DNA of 64,000 bases from Hyalangium gracile (GCF_020103725.1 NZ_JAHXBG010000001.1:372001-436000), one strand, 5' to 3'. Shown: positions 19,694-28,238, numbered from the stretch's first letter. Made by a program: numbers and translations. The notes: a model not told the origin generated them from the letters alone.

Positions 19694-20452
19694 GTGACGG
19701 ACGCCGAGCTCTCCGCGCGCCTGCGCGCCAACATCGTGGCCTACAAGAAGTTCCAGGCGGCCCAGGGGGGCCTGCTCCATCTGGGACTGCCCGGGCTCTG
19801 GGCCTTCGCCCAGCCCAGCCACCCCGAGACGCTCTCCCAGCAGCAGGCCTTCTTCGAGAGCCTCGAGGCCCTGGAGGCAGGGCTGCCCCGGCTCGAGGAC
19901 TTCTACCGCGCCCACGGCATCCGGCTCTGGCGGGTGCCGCTGCCCCCGGGGACGACGGCCGCCGAGCAGCTCCTGGCCCGCGCCGGCTACCGGAAGGAGG
20001 ACGGCGGCACCTTCGCCATGGGCCTGGGCTTCGAGGACGGGCCGCTCACGCCCCCCAGCATCCCGCTCGAGGAGCTCACCTCCCAGGAGGAGCTCATCCC
20101 CCTCAACGCGGCGGCCTTCGGCCCCAGCACCTCCATCCACCTCGAGCCGTGGCACGCCCGGCACTTCCCGGAGCTGCACATCCGAGGCATCCGCGAGGGC
20201 GGCCAGCTCATCACCGGCGGGCTGACGCATGACGCGGGAGACACCGCCGGCGTCTTCCTGGTGGCCACCTCCCACACCGCGCGAGGCCGCGGGCTGGCCA
20301 CCGAGGTGATGCGCGGGCTGCTGCTCGACGCGCAGCGGCGGGGCCGTGTCGCCGCCGTCCTCCAGTCCACCGAGCAGGGCTACGCCGTCTACCGCCGCCT
20401 GGGCATGAGGGACCTGGGCCTCTGGGTGGACTGGGTGCGCCGTTCGGGCTGA
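19694..20452 (+). CDS. GNAT-family N-acetyltransferase
   Basis: About 252 residues. The C-terminal half has GNAT features: a strand segment AGVFLVATSHTARGRGLATEVMRGLLLDAQRRG, containing the R-x-x-G-x-G/A acetyl-CoA loop, and a late YRRLGMRDLG motif. The N-terminal half (KKFQAAQGGLLHLGLPGLWAF...) looks like a degenerate GNAT domain, so a tandem-GNAT layout is likely. The acceptor substrate is unknown. The start is uncertain: GTG 19694 is preferred because TACCCT lies 7 nt upstream (leaderless pattern); TTG 19655 is a longer option. It is convergent with the response regulator gene. Confidence 0.75.
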   Translation: MTDAELSARLRANIVAYKKFQAAQGGLLHLGLPGLWAFAQPSHPETLSQQQAFFESLEALEAGLPRLEDFYRAHGIRLWRVPLPPGTTAAEQLLARAGYRKEDGGTFAMGLGFEDGPLTPPSIPLEELTSQEELIPLNAAAFGPSTSIHLEPWHARHFPELHIRGIREGGQLITGGLTHDAGDTAGVFLVATSHTARGRGLATEVMRGLLLDAQRRGRVAAVLQSTEQGYAVYRRLGMRDLGLWVDWVRRSG

Positions 20453-20459
20453 GCCCCGC

Positions 20460-20825
20460 TCAGGTGAGCGCATGCTGGCTGACGACCTCCAGCAGCGCCT
20501 CCAGGTCCACCGGCTTGCGGACCCACCCGCGCGCGCCCAGCTCCTGGAGGTTGGGGCTGGCGCTGGCCGAGAAGACGACCACCGGCACGGCCGCGAACTG
20601 GGGATGCTTGCGCACCTCCGCCAGGAAGCCGGCGCCATCCAGCACCGGCATCATCATGTCCAGCAGCACCAGCCCGGGCAGCGGGTTGCTGCGGGCCAGC
20701 ACCTCCAGCGCGTTGCGGCCGTTGCTGGCGACGATGACTTCGTAGCCCGCGTCGCGCAGCACGTCGGTGATGGCCTCGCGCAGGTCCGCGTCGTCGTCCA
20801 CCACCAGCAGCGGTCGAGCCTTCAT
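20460..20825 (-). CDS. Single-domain response regulator
   Basis: A 121-residue CheY-like receiver: acidic pocket Asp10-Asp12 (VVDDDAD), phospho-acceptor Asp56 (LVLLDMMMP), Ser/Thr switch in FSAS and Lys104 (VRKPVD). No output domain. Its ATG overlaps the TGA of the upstream hybrid kinase gene by four bases, so the kinase and receiver are translationally coupled and should form a phosphorelay pair. Downstream target unknown. Confidence 0.92.
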   Translation of the reverse strand: MKARPLLVVDDDADLREAITDVLRDAGYEVIVASNGRNALEVLARSNPLPGLVLLDMMMPVLDGAGFLAEVRKHPQFAAVPVVVFSASASPNLQELGARGWVRKPVDLEALLEVVSQHALT

Positions 20826-22444
20826 GCGTGCACCTCCGCCGACTCCAGTGGCAGCTCCAGGGTGAAGGCGGCGCCTCCGCCCGGCCGGGCCTGCGCCCAC
20901 ACGTGCCCGCCGTGAGCTTCCGCCACGCGGCGCGCCAGGTACAGCCCCAAGCCCAGCCCTCCATAGGAGCGCGAGGAGACGGCGCGCTCGAAGCGCTCGA
21001 AGATGCGCTCGAGCTGCTCCGGCGGAATGCCGATGCCCCGGTCCCCCACCTCCACGCGTGCCACGCCTCCAGCGCCTGTCACCCGCACCTCCACCGGCTG
21101 TCCCGAGCCGAACTTGAGCGCGTTGCTCAGCAGGCTCGACACCGCCTGGTCCACGCGCAGCCTATCCCACTGGCCGTACAGGCCGGGGCGCGCTTCGAGG
21201 CGGACCTCGCAGCGCGCCCCCTGGGCCTCCGCGGCGTGCCGGTCCACCACCTCCGCCACCAGCTCCCCCAGGTCCACGCGCTCCGGCTGCAGCAGCATCT
21301 GCCCGCTGGACAGCCGCGACACGTCCAGCAGCGCCTCCACCAGCGTGCCCAGGCGCCGCACCTGGCGCTGGCAGCGCTCCAGGCGCTCGGAGAAGTCCGG
21401 CGCGGCGCTGTCCCGCCGGGCCCGCTGGGTGAGCGCGCCCAGCTGCAGCTGCAGCGTGGTGAGCGGGGTGCGCAGCTCGTGGGCCGCCACGGTGAGGAAG
21501 TCGTCGCGCAGGCGCACCGCGTCCTGCATCTCCTGGAAGAGCAGCGCGTTGTCCAGCACCAGCGAGACGCGGCGGGCCAGCTCCTGCGCCATCACCAGGT
21601 CCTCCCTGCCCAGCCGCCTGCGCCCCAGCGTGCCCAGCGCGAGCACCCCCAGCGCCCCCGGGTGGCCCCGCAGCGGCACGTAGAGCGCGGAGCGCAGCCC
21701 CAGCGCGCTGACGAAGCGCTGGTGCGCCGGGTCCTGCGTGAGCTGCGCCTGCCGCTCGGCCACGTCGGCGATCAGCTCGGGCTGCCCGGTGCGCAGCACG
21801 TGCGAGGGCCCGATGGAGGCCTCCGGGCTGCGCCGCGTGCGCGGCTCGTGCTCCAGGCGCTCGGCCTCGGACTTCTCGTGGGCCAGCGCCGCCAGCCGCA
21901 GGCTGTCGCCCTCCTCGCACAGGAAGATGGCGCAGCAGTCGGCCAGCGTGGGGATGGGCAGCCGCACCAGCCGGGCCAGCCACTGCTCGAAGTCCATGGG
22001 CGCGGTGAGCACCTCGCCCACCCGGGCCAGCAGCGCCCGCTCCATCTCCGCCCGCACTCTGGCCCGCCGCGCCTCCGCCTCGGCCAGCTCCCGGGTGACG
22101 GCCGCCGCCAGCCGGGCGATGCGGTCCTTGGGGAAATAGTCCCGCGCCCCCGCCCGCATCATCTCCAAGCCCTCCTGCTCTCCCACCGTCCCGGAGACGA
22201 TGAGCAGCGGAATGTCCAGGCCCGTCTCGTGGAGCACCCGCAGCGCCTCGGGCGCGCTGAAGACGGGCAGCCGGAAGTCGGAGAGGATGACGTCCCAGTC
22301 CCGCCCCCGCAGGGCCTCGCGCATCTCCTCCTGCGTCTCCACCCGGAGCATCTCCGGCGCGAACCCGCCACGCCGCAGCTCATGCTCCACCAGCATGAAG
22401 TCTTCCGGGTCGTCCTCCACCACCAGCGCCCGGAGCGGTTTCAT
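20822..22444 (-). CDS. Receiver-GAF-histidine kinase
   Basis: A 540-residue soluble kinase. Receiver domain 1-120 (Glu10/Asp11, phospho-acceptor Asp56 in VILSDFRLP, Lys106), GAF-like sensor ~125-305, HisKA with phospho-accepting His322 in VAAHELRTPLT, and HATPase_c with N-box NALKFG, G1 DRGIGIP and G2 GGLGLGLYLA. No membrane segments, so the signal is intracellular or comes through the receiver. ATG 22444 is preceded by GGGAGGCG. It is coupled to the single-domain receiver gene. The architecture closely resembles the PAS-GAF kinase at 57727, including the ERFERAVS...YGGLGLGLY segment, suggesting paralogy. Confidence 0.92.
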   Translation of the reverse strand: MKPLRALVVEDDPEDFMLVEHELRRGGFAPEMLRVETQEEMREALRGRDWDVILSDFRLPVFSAPEALRVLHETGLDIPLLIVSGTVGEQEGLEMMRAGARDYFPKDRIARLAAAVTRELAEAEARRARVRAEMERALLARVGEVLTAPMDFEQWLARLVRLPIPTLADCCAIFLCEEGDSLRLAALAHEKSEAERLEHEPRTRRSPEASIGPSHVLRTGQPELIADVAERQAQLTQDPAHQRFVSALGLRSALYVPLRGHPGALGVLALGTLGRRRLGREDLVMAQELARRVSLVLDNALLFQEMQDAVRLRDDFLTVAAHELRTPLTTLQLQLGALTQRARRDSAAPDFSERLERCQRQVRRLGTLVEALLDVSRLSSGQMLLQPERVDLGELVAEVVDRHAAEAQGARCEVRLEARPGLYGQWDRLRVDQAVSSLLSNALKFGSGQPVEVRVTGAGGVARVEVGDRGIGIPPEQLERIFERFERAVSSRSYGGLGLGLYLARRVAEAHGGHVWAQARPGGGAAFTLELPLESAEVHA

Positions 22445-22681
22445 GAGGCGCCTCCCACCGGCGGCGACATGGAGCGCGGAGTGTGACTCATGGAGTGACC
22501 TCCCCGAGTGTCAGGCGGAATGGGGCCAGAACGGTTGCCCACGCGGACCAGAACCCCTCTCCCCGGTGACCCGCACAGCGTACCGGCATTCCCCGACTCG
22601 AATCTCCGCGAAGGCCCGAGCGCTCGCCCCGGGCATCTCCTGGTGAACTTCCAGGGCGCGGCACGCGTTCCCTCCGCCGCC

Positions 22682-22721
22682 GGCTTCTGTACTTCTTTCG
22701 ACAGAACGCCCGTCATTTTTT
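22682..22721 (+). terminator. Terminator-like hairpin upstream of the sigma54 promoter
   Basis: GGCTTCTGT pairs with ACAGAACGCC (one bulged base) around a 10-base loop; TTTTTT follows 5 nt after the stem. It faces rightward although no rightward gene precedes it. It may end a short transcript from 22450-22680 or insulate the downstream promoter. The rest of 22445-22681 holds no supported gene. Confidence 0.35.
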
Positions 22722-22773
22722 CAGCCTGAGCCCCCGGCGTCTCCCCAAGTGCTCGACATCCCGAGCCCCCAGA

Positions 22774-22790
22774 TTGGCACGCAGCTCGCA
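22774..22790 (+). promoter_or_regulatory. Sigma54-type (-24/-12) promoter
   Basis: TTGGCACGCAGCTCGCA: the -24 block TTGGCACG matches the consensus fully. The -12 block TCGCA differs at one base from TTGCA, and GG-N10-GC spacing is exact. The predicted start site near 22801 lies 11 nt before ATG 22812. It would require RpoN and an enhancer-binding activator. Activator sites were not identified. Confidence 0.65.
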
Positions 22791-22811
22791 TTTCGGGTGG
22801 ACCGGTCCGCT

Positions 22812-23096
22812 ATGTTTCGTCAACACACACGGGTCGCTGGCGCCTACCGCGTCACCTTCAGCGCCGAGGCGTGGAAGGAGATCGGCCGACTCTCCAGCAA
22901 TACCTTCGTGGCGCTCCAGGAGGCGCTGGAACAGCTCGCGCAGCAGGCCCGGCCGCTGGCCGCCGCCGACCTGCTGCCCACCCCCATCACCTTCACCGTG
23001 GACTCCCTCGTCATCCACTGTGAGCGGGATGACCGGGCTCGCACCCTGACGCTGCAGCACGTCACCACCGCCCTGCCCGCGGCCGAGCGCAAGTAG
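22812..23096 (+). CDS. RelE/ParE-like small protein without an adjacent antitoxin
   Basis: A 94-residue protein. The segment YRVTFSAEAWKEIGRLSSNTFVALQEALEQLAQQ has the strand-two-helix opening of RelE/ParE-fold proteins. It is followed by predicted strands (ITFTVDSLVIHCERDDRARTLTLQHVTTAL), like the C-terminal sheet of that fold. The similarity is by pattern only. No antitoxin gene flanks it, so it may be a domesticated regulator rather than a toxin. The start at 22812 is set by the sigma54 promoter (predicted start site ~22801); the longer frame from 22749 would begin upstream of the promoter. It ends 163 bp before the B12-sensor operon and could be its leader gene. Confidence 0.55.
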   Translation: MFRQHTRVAGAYRVTFSAEAWKEIGRLSSNTFVALQEALEQLAQQARPLAAADLLPTPITFTVDSLVIHCERDDRARTLTLQHVTTALPAAERK

Positions 23097-23259
23097 CGCC
23101 GTGATATGAGGCCCAGCATCGCCGGGCTCCCGCCTGCTTCATCCCACGGCATCCGAGCGGCCGTGCCATGCCTGAGCAGCCTCGGGATGCTCGCGCCCGG
23201 GTGTTCATCCATGAAACTGTGCGCCGAACCTCTTGGTAGCAGAACGGAGCCCCCCCACC

Positions 23260-23940
23260 GTGCTGTCCGTGAACGACCGACCTTCCCTGGACGCCGATGG
23301 CGTGTCTTCGCTCCGAGAGCGCTACCTGGCCGCCCAGCTCGCGGGGGACCGTCGTGAGGCGCTGCGCCTGCTGGTGGATGAGGGCCTGCTGCGCGGCATC
23401 CCCCTGCAGGACATCCACCTCAAGGTCATCCAATCGGCGCAGTACGAGATCGGCCGGCTCTGGCAGGAGAACCGCATCTCCGTGGCGCAGGAGCACCTGG
23501 CCACGGCCATCTCCCAGCTCGCGCTCTCGCACCTCTACCGCCACCTGCCGAGGGATCCGTCCAACGGCAAGGTCGTGATGATGTCGTGCGTGGAGGGCGA
23601 GCTGCACGAGGTGGGCGCGCGCATGGCCAGCGACTTCCTGGAGATGGCGGGCTTCGACGTGCGTTTTCTGGGTGCCAACGTTCCCACGGACCACCTGGAG
23701 CGCATGGTGCGCGAGCAGACGCCGGACCTGCTCGCCCTCTCCGTGACGATGACGTACCACCTGCCCGCGCTGCGCGCCGCCGTGGACCGCGTGCGCGCGG
23801 TGGCGCCCCGGCTCCACATCGCCGTGGGCGGGCTGGCCTTCACCTGGGCGTCGGGCGTGGAGAATGACCTGAACGTCTCCTTCCATGGTAGGGATGCGCG
23901 CGAACTGGTCGCCGCGGCCTGCCGCATCCTCGGAGTTTGA
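23260..23940 (+). CDS. Standalone cobalamin-binding sensor of CarH type
   Basis: A 226-residue protein with a helical cap domain followed by a B12-binding Rossmann-like domain. The cap contains W-x9-EH (LWQENRISVAQEH), the signature that packs against the adenosyl group in CarH/LitR photoreceptors. The Rossmann part has E-x-H-x2-G (VEGELHEVGARM), the lower-ligand His motif, then SVTMTYHLPALRAAV and a GGLAF turn. No MerR DNA-binding domain is present, so output must pass to partners. The residue after the Trp is Gln, where TtCarH has the His that forms the light adduct. GTG 23260 has GGAG 10 nt upstream. It is the first gene of a four-gene operon with an unknown helical protein and two hybrid kinases. 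Confidence 0.85.
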   Translation: MLSVNDRPSLDADGVSSLRERYLAAQLAGDRREALRLLVDEGLLRGIPLQDIHLKVIQSAQYEIGRLWQENRISVAQEHLATAISQLALSHLYRHLPRDPSNGKVVMMSCVEGELHEVGARMASDFLEMAGFDVRFLGANVPTDHLERMVREQTPDLLALSVTMTYHLPALRAAVDRVRAVAPRLHIAVGGLAFTWASGVENDLNVSFHGRDARELVAAACRILGV

Positions 23941-23948
23941 GTCCCCGC

Positions 23949-24659
23949 ATGGAAACGCTCAGCCACCAGCTCGAGGCGCGCGCCGACCGGCTCGCCCGCT
24001 CTTCCGTGGAGTGGATGTACCAGGACCCCTTCTGGGAGGCGCGCTATGGCGCCGAGCGGGCCCGGCGCTTCGGAGGCGAGGACGCGCAATTCCACGTGCG
24101 CTACCTGGTGCAGTCGCTGGCGGAGCAGCGCCCCTCGGTGATGGAGGGCTACGCCACGTGGCTGCGCACGCTGCTGGCCTCGCGCGGCATGTGCACGCTC
24201 CACCTGGATCAGAACTTCGCCGGGCTCCAGTCCGCGCTGGCCGCCGAGGGCTTCACGCAAGGCTCACAGGCCCACGACTACGTCCAGGCGGCCCGCGCCG
24301 CGCTGCGCTACACGACCGAGCCCGCGCGCACCCTGCAGCAGCGGGCCCCGGAGCTGGCGCGCCGCGCCGCCCAGGAGCTGCACGCGGAGGTGCCCGCCGA
24401 GCTCCACCGCCGGCTGGAGGAGGAGCTGCTGCTGCACCTCTCCTACCTGGAGGACGCGGTGGGGCTGGGGCGCCCGGAGTTCCTCGCGCGGCACCTCGAG
24501 TGGTACGCGGGCTTCTGGCCCCTGCGCCAGCTGGGCGCGCTCCCCTTCCCCCGGCTGCTGGCGGCCCTGGAGGCGGCGCTGAGCGCTGGCCTCGAGGCCC
24601 ATGAGGCAGTCACGGCCGTGCTCGTCGCGGCACGCCCCCCCAAGGAGAAGTCCTCATGA
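23949..24659 (+). CDS. Internally duplicated all-helical protein of the B12-sensor operon
   Basis: About 236 residues, helical, no family recognised. Two ~50-residue repeats align without gaps: residues ~49-98 and ~163-212 share H-x2-YL-x7-RP-x8-W at identical spacing. This indicates an internal duplication, perhaps of a four-helix (globin-like or bilin/heme-type) sensor fold. The His at the start of each repeat is a candidate ligand position, but this is speculation. ATG 23949 lies 8 nt after the B12-gene stop; TTG 23937 overlapping that stop is an alternative. The 3' end overlaps the next kinase by ATGA, so it is part of the same translational unit. Confidence 0.6.
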   Translation: METLSHQLEARADRLARSSVEWMYQDPFWEARYGAERARRFGGEDAQFHVRYLVQSLAEQRPSVMEGYATWLRTLLASRGMCTLHLDQNFAGLQSALAAEGFTQGSQAHDYVQAARAALRYTTEPARTLQQRAPELARRAAQELHAEVPAELHRRLEEELLLHLSYLEDAVGLGRPEFLARHLEWYAGFWPLRQLGALPFPRLLAALEAALSAGLEAHEAVTAVLVAARPPKEKSS

Positions 24660-26704
24660 TGATGCCTCCCCCTGTCGCGCATCAGCTCGACGAGCTGAGC
24701 CGCGAGGTGGCGCTCGTCTGCGACGCCTCCGGCACCATCACCTGGGCGGACCTGCGGGCCGAGAACGTCCTCGCGGCCCAGCGCGGGCAGAAGCTGCGCG
24801 CCCTGGCCGCCCAGGGCACCGAGGAGAAGGTGGACCGGCTGCTCTTGCAGGCGCGGGACGAGAAGGTGGTGGGCTGGGAGCTCATCCTCTGCCGCGACGG
24901 CCAGAAGCCCACCACCTTCGCCTTCTCCGCCCAGCCGAGGGACGGGCACCTGGTGCTGGTGGGCAGCCTGGTGCCGGAGGACTACGGCGCGGCGCTGGCC
25001 CAGGTGAGCTCCACCCTGAGCGAGCTGTCCGCGCTCCACCGCGAGACGGAGCGCCAGCAGCGCGAGCTGCACCGGCGCGCCGAGGAGCTGCAGCGCGTCA
25101 ACCGGGACCTGGAGGAGTCCAACCGCGGCGTGCGCAGCCTCCACGCCGCCCTGGACGAGAAGGCCGAGAGCCTCCAGCGCGCCGCCGAGGTGAAGAGCCG
25201 CGTGGTGGCCAACGTCAGCCACGAGTTCCGCACCCCGCTGCACTCCATCCTCGGCCTGTCCAAGGTGCTGCTCAACCCGCTCAACGGCCCGCTGTCCGCC
25301 GAGCAGGAGAAGCAGGTCCAGTTCATCCGCACCTCGGCCGAGGCCCTCTACGAGCTGGTGAACGACTTGCTCGACCTGTCCAAGGCGGAGGCCGGCAAGG
25401 CGGTGCTGCGCCCCAGCCGCTTCGCCACCGACGAGTTCATGCGCGGCCTGCGAGGCATGATGCGGCCGCTGGTGCCGCTGGAGTCCTCGGTGGAACTCTT
25501 CTGCCCGGAGCCGCCCGCGGGCCTGGAGCTGGAGACGGACGAGGCCAAGCTCAGCCAGGTGCTGCGCAACCTGGTCTCCAACGCGGTGAAGTTCACCGAG
25601 CGCGGCAACATCACCGTCACGCTCACCCAGGGCCCGCGCGACACCGTCTCCTTCGCCGTGAAGGACACCGGCATCGGCATCCCCCCGGAGTACCACGAGC
25701 GCATCTTCGAGGAGTTCGTCCAGGTGGACACACCCATCCACAAGAAGGTGAAGGGCACGGGCCTGGGCCTGCCGCTGGCGCGGCGCCTGACGGAGATGCT
25801 GGGCGGCTCGCTCACCGTCCAGAGCGCGCCGGGCCAGGGCGCCACCTTCACCGTCACCATCCCGCGCGTGCACCCGGAGGTGAAGGAGATGACGGGGCTG
25901 ACCGAGCGCGCCGAGAAGCTGGATCCGGCCAAGGCGCCCGTGCTGGTGCTGGAGGACGACCGGCAGACGCTCTTCCTCTACGAGAAGTACCTGGAGCGCT
26001 CCGGCTTCCAGGTGCTCCCGGTGCGCTCGGTGGAGGAGGCGCGCCGCACCGTGCAGCGGGTGCGCCCGGCCGCCATGGTGCTGGACGTGATGCTGGAGGG
26101 CGAGACGAGCTGGAACTTCCTGGCGGAGATGAAGACGAAGGAGGAGACGCGGGACATCCCCATCCTCGTCGTCACCATCACGGACCGCGAGCAGAAGGCG
26201 CGCGCCCTGGGCGCCGACGAGTTCTGGCTCAAGCCGGTGGAGGCCACCCAGCTCTTGCGCAAGCTGGGCGAGCTGGCCCACCGCGGCCCCGTGGAGCGCA
26301 TCCTCATCATCGACGACGACGAGGTGCACCGCTACCTGCTCAAGCAGCTGCTCAAGGACACGCCCTATATGTTGATGGAGGCCACCAGCGGTAAGGAAGG
26401 CATCCGCCTGGCCCGGGAGAAGGCCCCGCACCTCATCTTCCTGGACTTCCTGCTGCCGGAGATGACGGCCTTCGACGTGCTGGACGAGCTGAAGGCGGAC
26501 CCGCGCACGCGCGACATCCCCGTCATCCTCCAGACGGCCCACGAGCTGAAGGAGGACGAGCGCTCGCGGCTGGCCCGGGAGACGGCGGCCATCCTCGCCA
26601 AGCACACGCTGAGCCGCGAGGTGGCCATCGCCCGCATCCGTGACGCGTTGTCCAAGGCGGGCCTGGGTTCCCGTGTGGAGGAGCGGGAGGTGCGCCGTGG
26701 TTGA
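24656..26704 (+). CDS. Hybrid histidine kinase with two C-terminal receivers
   Basis: A 682-residue soluble protein. The N-terminal PAS-like domain (~10-110) and a coiled coil (~115-180) precede HisKA with His189 in VSHEFRTPLHSI. HATPase_c follows (NAVKFTERG, DTGIGIP, GTGLGLPLA), then two receivers: one with Asp in AAMVLDVMLEG and Lys in FWLKPV, one with Asp in LIFLDFLLPE and Lys in LAKHT. It should autophosphorylate and pass phosphate to its own receivers or to the next kinase. ATG 24656 overlaps the preceding stop by four bases. No membrane span, so the input is probably the B12 sensor and helical protein encoded just upstream. Confidence 0.92.
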   Translation: MMMPPPVAHQLDELSREVALVCDASGTITWADLRAENVLAAQRGQKLRALAAQGTEEKVDRLLLQARDEKVVGWELILCRDGQKPTTFAFSAQPRDGHLVLVGSLVPEDYGAALAQVSSTLSELSALHRETERQQRELHRRAEELQRVNRDLEESNRGVRSLHAALDEKAESLQRAAEVKSRVVANVSHEFRTPLHSILGLSKVLLNPLNGPLSAEQEKQVQFIRTSAEALYELVNDLLDLSKAEAGKAVLRPSRFATDEFMRGLRGMMRPLVPLESSVELFCPEPPAGLELETDEAKLSQVLRNLVSNAVKFTERGNITVTLTQGPRDTVSFAVKDTGIGIPPEYHERIFEEFVQVDTPIHKKVKGTGLGLPLARRLTEMLGGSLTVQSAPGQGATFTVTIPRVHPEVKEMTGLTERAEKLDPAKAPVLVLEDDRQTLFLYEKYLERSGFQVLPVRSVEEARRTVQRVRPAAMVLDVMLEGETSWNFLAEMKTKEETRDIPILVVTITDREQKARALGADEFWLKPVEATQLLRKLGELAHRGPVERILIIDDDEVHRYLLKQLLKDTPYMLMEATSGKEGIRLAREKAPHLIFLDFLLPEMTAFDVLDELKADPRTRDIPVILQTAHELKEDERSRLARETAAILAKHTLSREVAIARIRDALSKAGLGSRVEEREVRRG

Positions 26705-28229
26705 GCCTCGAACCGGTGCCATCCTCGTCGTCAACGACGACGACGCCAGCCGCTACATGGTGGGCCGCATCCTGGAGATGGCGGGCCACCGCGTCGTGGA
26801 GGCCGCCACGGGAGGCGACGCGCTGCGCCTGGCCCAGCAGCTGCGCCCCGACCTCATCGTCCTGGACGTGAAGCTGCCGGACATCAGCGGCTACGAGGTG
26901 GCCGCGCGCCTGCGCTCCAGCCAGGAGACGGCCTCCATCTCGGTGATGCACACCTCGGCCACCTTCGTCACCGCGGACAAGCGGGTGCTCGGCCTGGACA
27001 GCGGCGCGGACGCCTACCTCACCGAGCCCTTCGAGCCCGCCGAGCTCATCGCCACGGTGAAGAGCCTGCTGCGCCTGCGCCACGCCGAGCGCGAGCTGCG
27101 CCAGCGCGCCAACCAGCTCGCCGAGGCGGACCGGCGCAAGGACGAGTTCCTCGCCATGCTCGCGCACGAGCTGCGCAACCCCCTGGCCGCCATCATGACG
27201 GCCATCGGCATCCTCGAGCGCAAGCCCACGGATGACTCCAAGGAGGTGCGCATGCGCTCCATCATCCAGCGCCAGACGCACCACCTGGCCCGGCTGGTGG
27301 ATGACCTGCTGGACGTCAGCCGCATCACCCGGGGCAAGGTGGAGCTGCGCCGCGAGCGGGTGGACCTGGTCGCCGTGCTCCAGCAGGTGCTCGCCCTCAT
27401 GCAGCCGGTGGCCGACGGGCGCAAGCTGCGCATGGACAGCGCGCTGCCGGACCGGCCCCTGTGGCTGAACGCGGACGCCACCCGCCTGGAGCAGGTCTTC
27501 ACCAACCTGCTGGACAACGCCACCAAGTACACGGACGCCGGCGGCTCCATCTGCGTGCAGGCCTTCCAGGAGGGCGTGGACGGCGGCGCCCGGGCGGTGG
27601 TGCGCATCGCCGACACGGGCATCGGCATCCCCGCGCACAAGCTGCCCTCCATCTTCGAGCTGTTCGCCCAGGTGGACGAGTCCCTGGAGCGCACCCGCGG
27701 CGGCCTGGGCATCGGGCTGACGCTGGTGCGCAACCTGGTGGAGATGCACGGCGGCGTGGTGTTCGCCACCAGCGCGGGCGAGGGGCGCGGCAGCGAGTTC
27801 GTCGTGAAGCTGCCCATGACGATGCCCCTGCCGGCGCTGGCCCGAACCACCCTGGCCCTGGACGACAAGCCGCGCCAGCGCCGCATCCTCCTGGTGGAGG
27901 ACAACTCGGACGCGCGTCAGGCGCTCAAGGACCTGCTGGAGCTGTGGGGGCACCAGGTGGAGGTGGCCCACGACGGCATGGACGGGGTGGCCATGGCCCT
28001 GGAGGGCCGGCCGGACCTGGCGCTGGTGGACATCGGCTTGCCGGGGTTGGACGGCTACCGCGTGGCGCAGGAGCTGCGGGCGCGGGTGGGCGAGGAGATC
28101 CGACTGGTGGCCATCACCGGCTATGGCGGGCCCGAGGACCGGCACCGGGCGATCCAGGCGGGCTTCGACCACCACCTGGTCAAGCCCGTGAAGCCGGACG
28201 AGCTGGACCGGCTCCTCACGGACCTCTGA
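26697..28229 (+). CDS. Receiver-histidine kinase-receiver protein
   Basis: A 510-residue soluble protein: N-terminal receiver (VVNDDDASRYM, LIVLDVKLPD), HisKA with LAHELRNPLAA, HATPase_c (NATKYTDAG, DTGIGIP, GGLGIGLTLV) and a C-terminal receiver (VEDNSDARQAL, LALVDIGLPG, LVKPVKPDE). In the first receiver the usually conserved Lys before Pro is Glu (YLTEPFEP), so its switch may be unusual. GTG 26697 has GGGAGG about 7 nt upstream and overlaps the previous stop by 8 bases, making this the last gene of the coupled B12-sensor operon. It is convergent with the XRE gene. Confidence 0.92.
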   Translation: MVEPRTGAILVVNDDDASRYMVGRILEMAGHRVVEAATGGDALRLAQQLRPDLIVLDVKLPDISGYEVAARLRSSQETASISVMHTSATFVTADKRVLGLDSGADAYLTEPFEPAELIATVKSLLRLRHAERELRQRANQLAEADRRKDEFLAMLAHELRNPLAAIMTAIGILERKPTDDSKEVRMRSIIQRQTHHLARLVDDLLDVSRITRGKVELRRERVDLVAVLQQVLALMQPVADGRKLRMDSALPDRPLWLNADATRLEQVFTNLLDNATKYTDAGGSICVQAFQEGVDGGARAVVRIADTGIGIPAHKLPSIFELFAQVDESLERTRGGLGIGLTLVRNLVEMHGGVVFATSAGEGRGSEFVVKLPMTMPLPALARTTLALDDKPRQRRILLVEDNSDARQALKDLLELWGHQVEVAHDGMDGVAMALEGRPDLALVDIGLPGLDGYRVAQELRARVGEEIRLVAITGYGGPEDRHRAIQAGFDHHLVKPVKPDELDRLLTDL

Positions 28230-28238
28230 GGAGTACGC

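Noticed and set aside
22749-22811. Longer start for the RelE/ParE-like gene
   Set aside because: It would start upstream of the sigma54 promoter; the predicted transcript begins after it.
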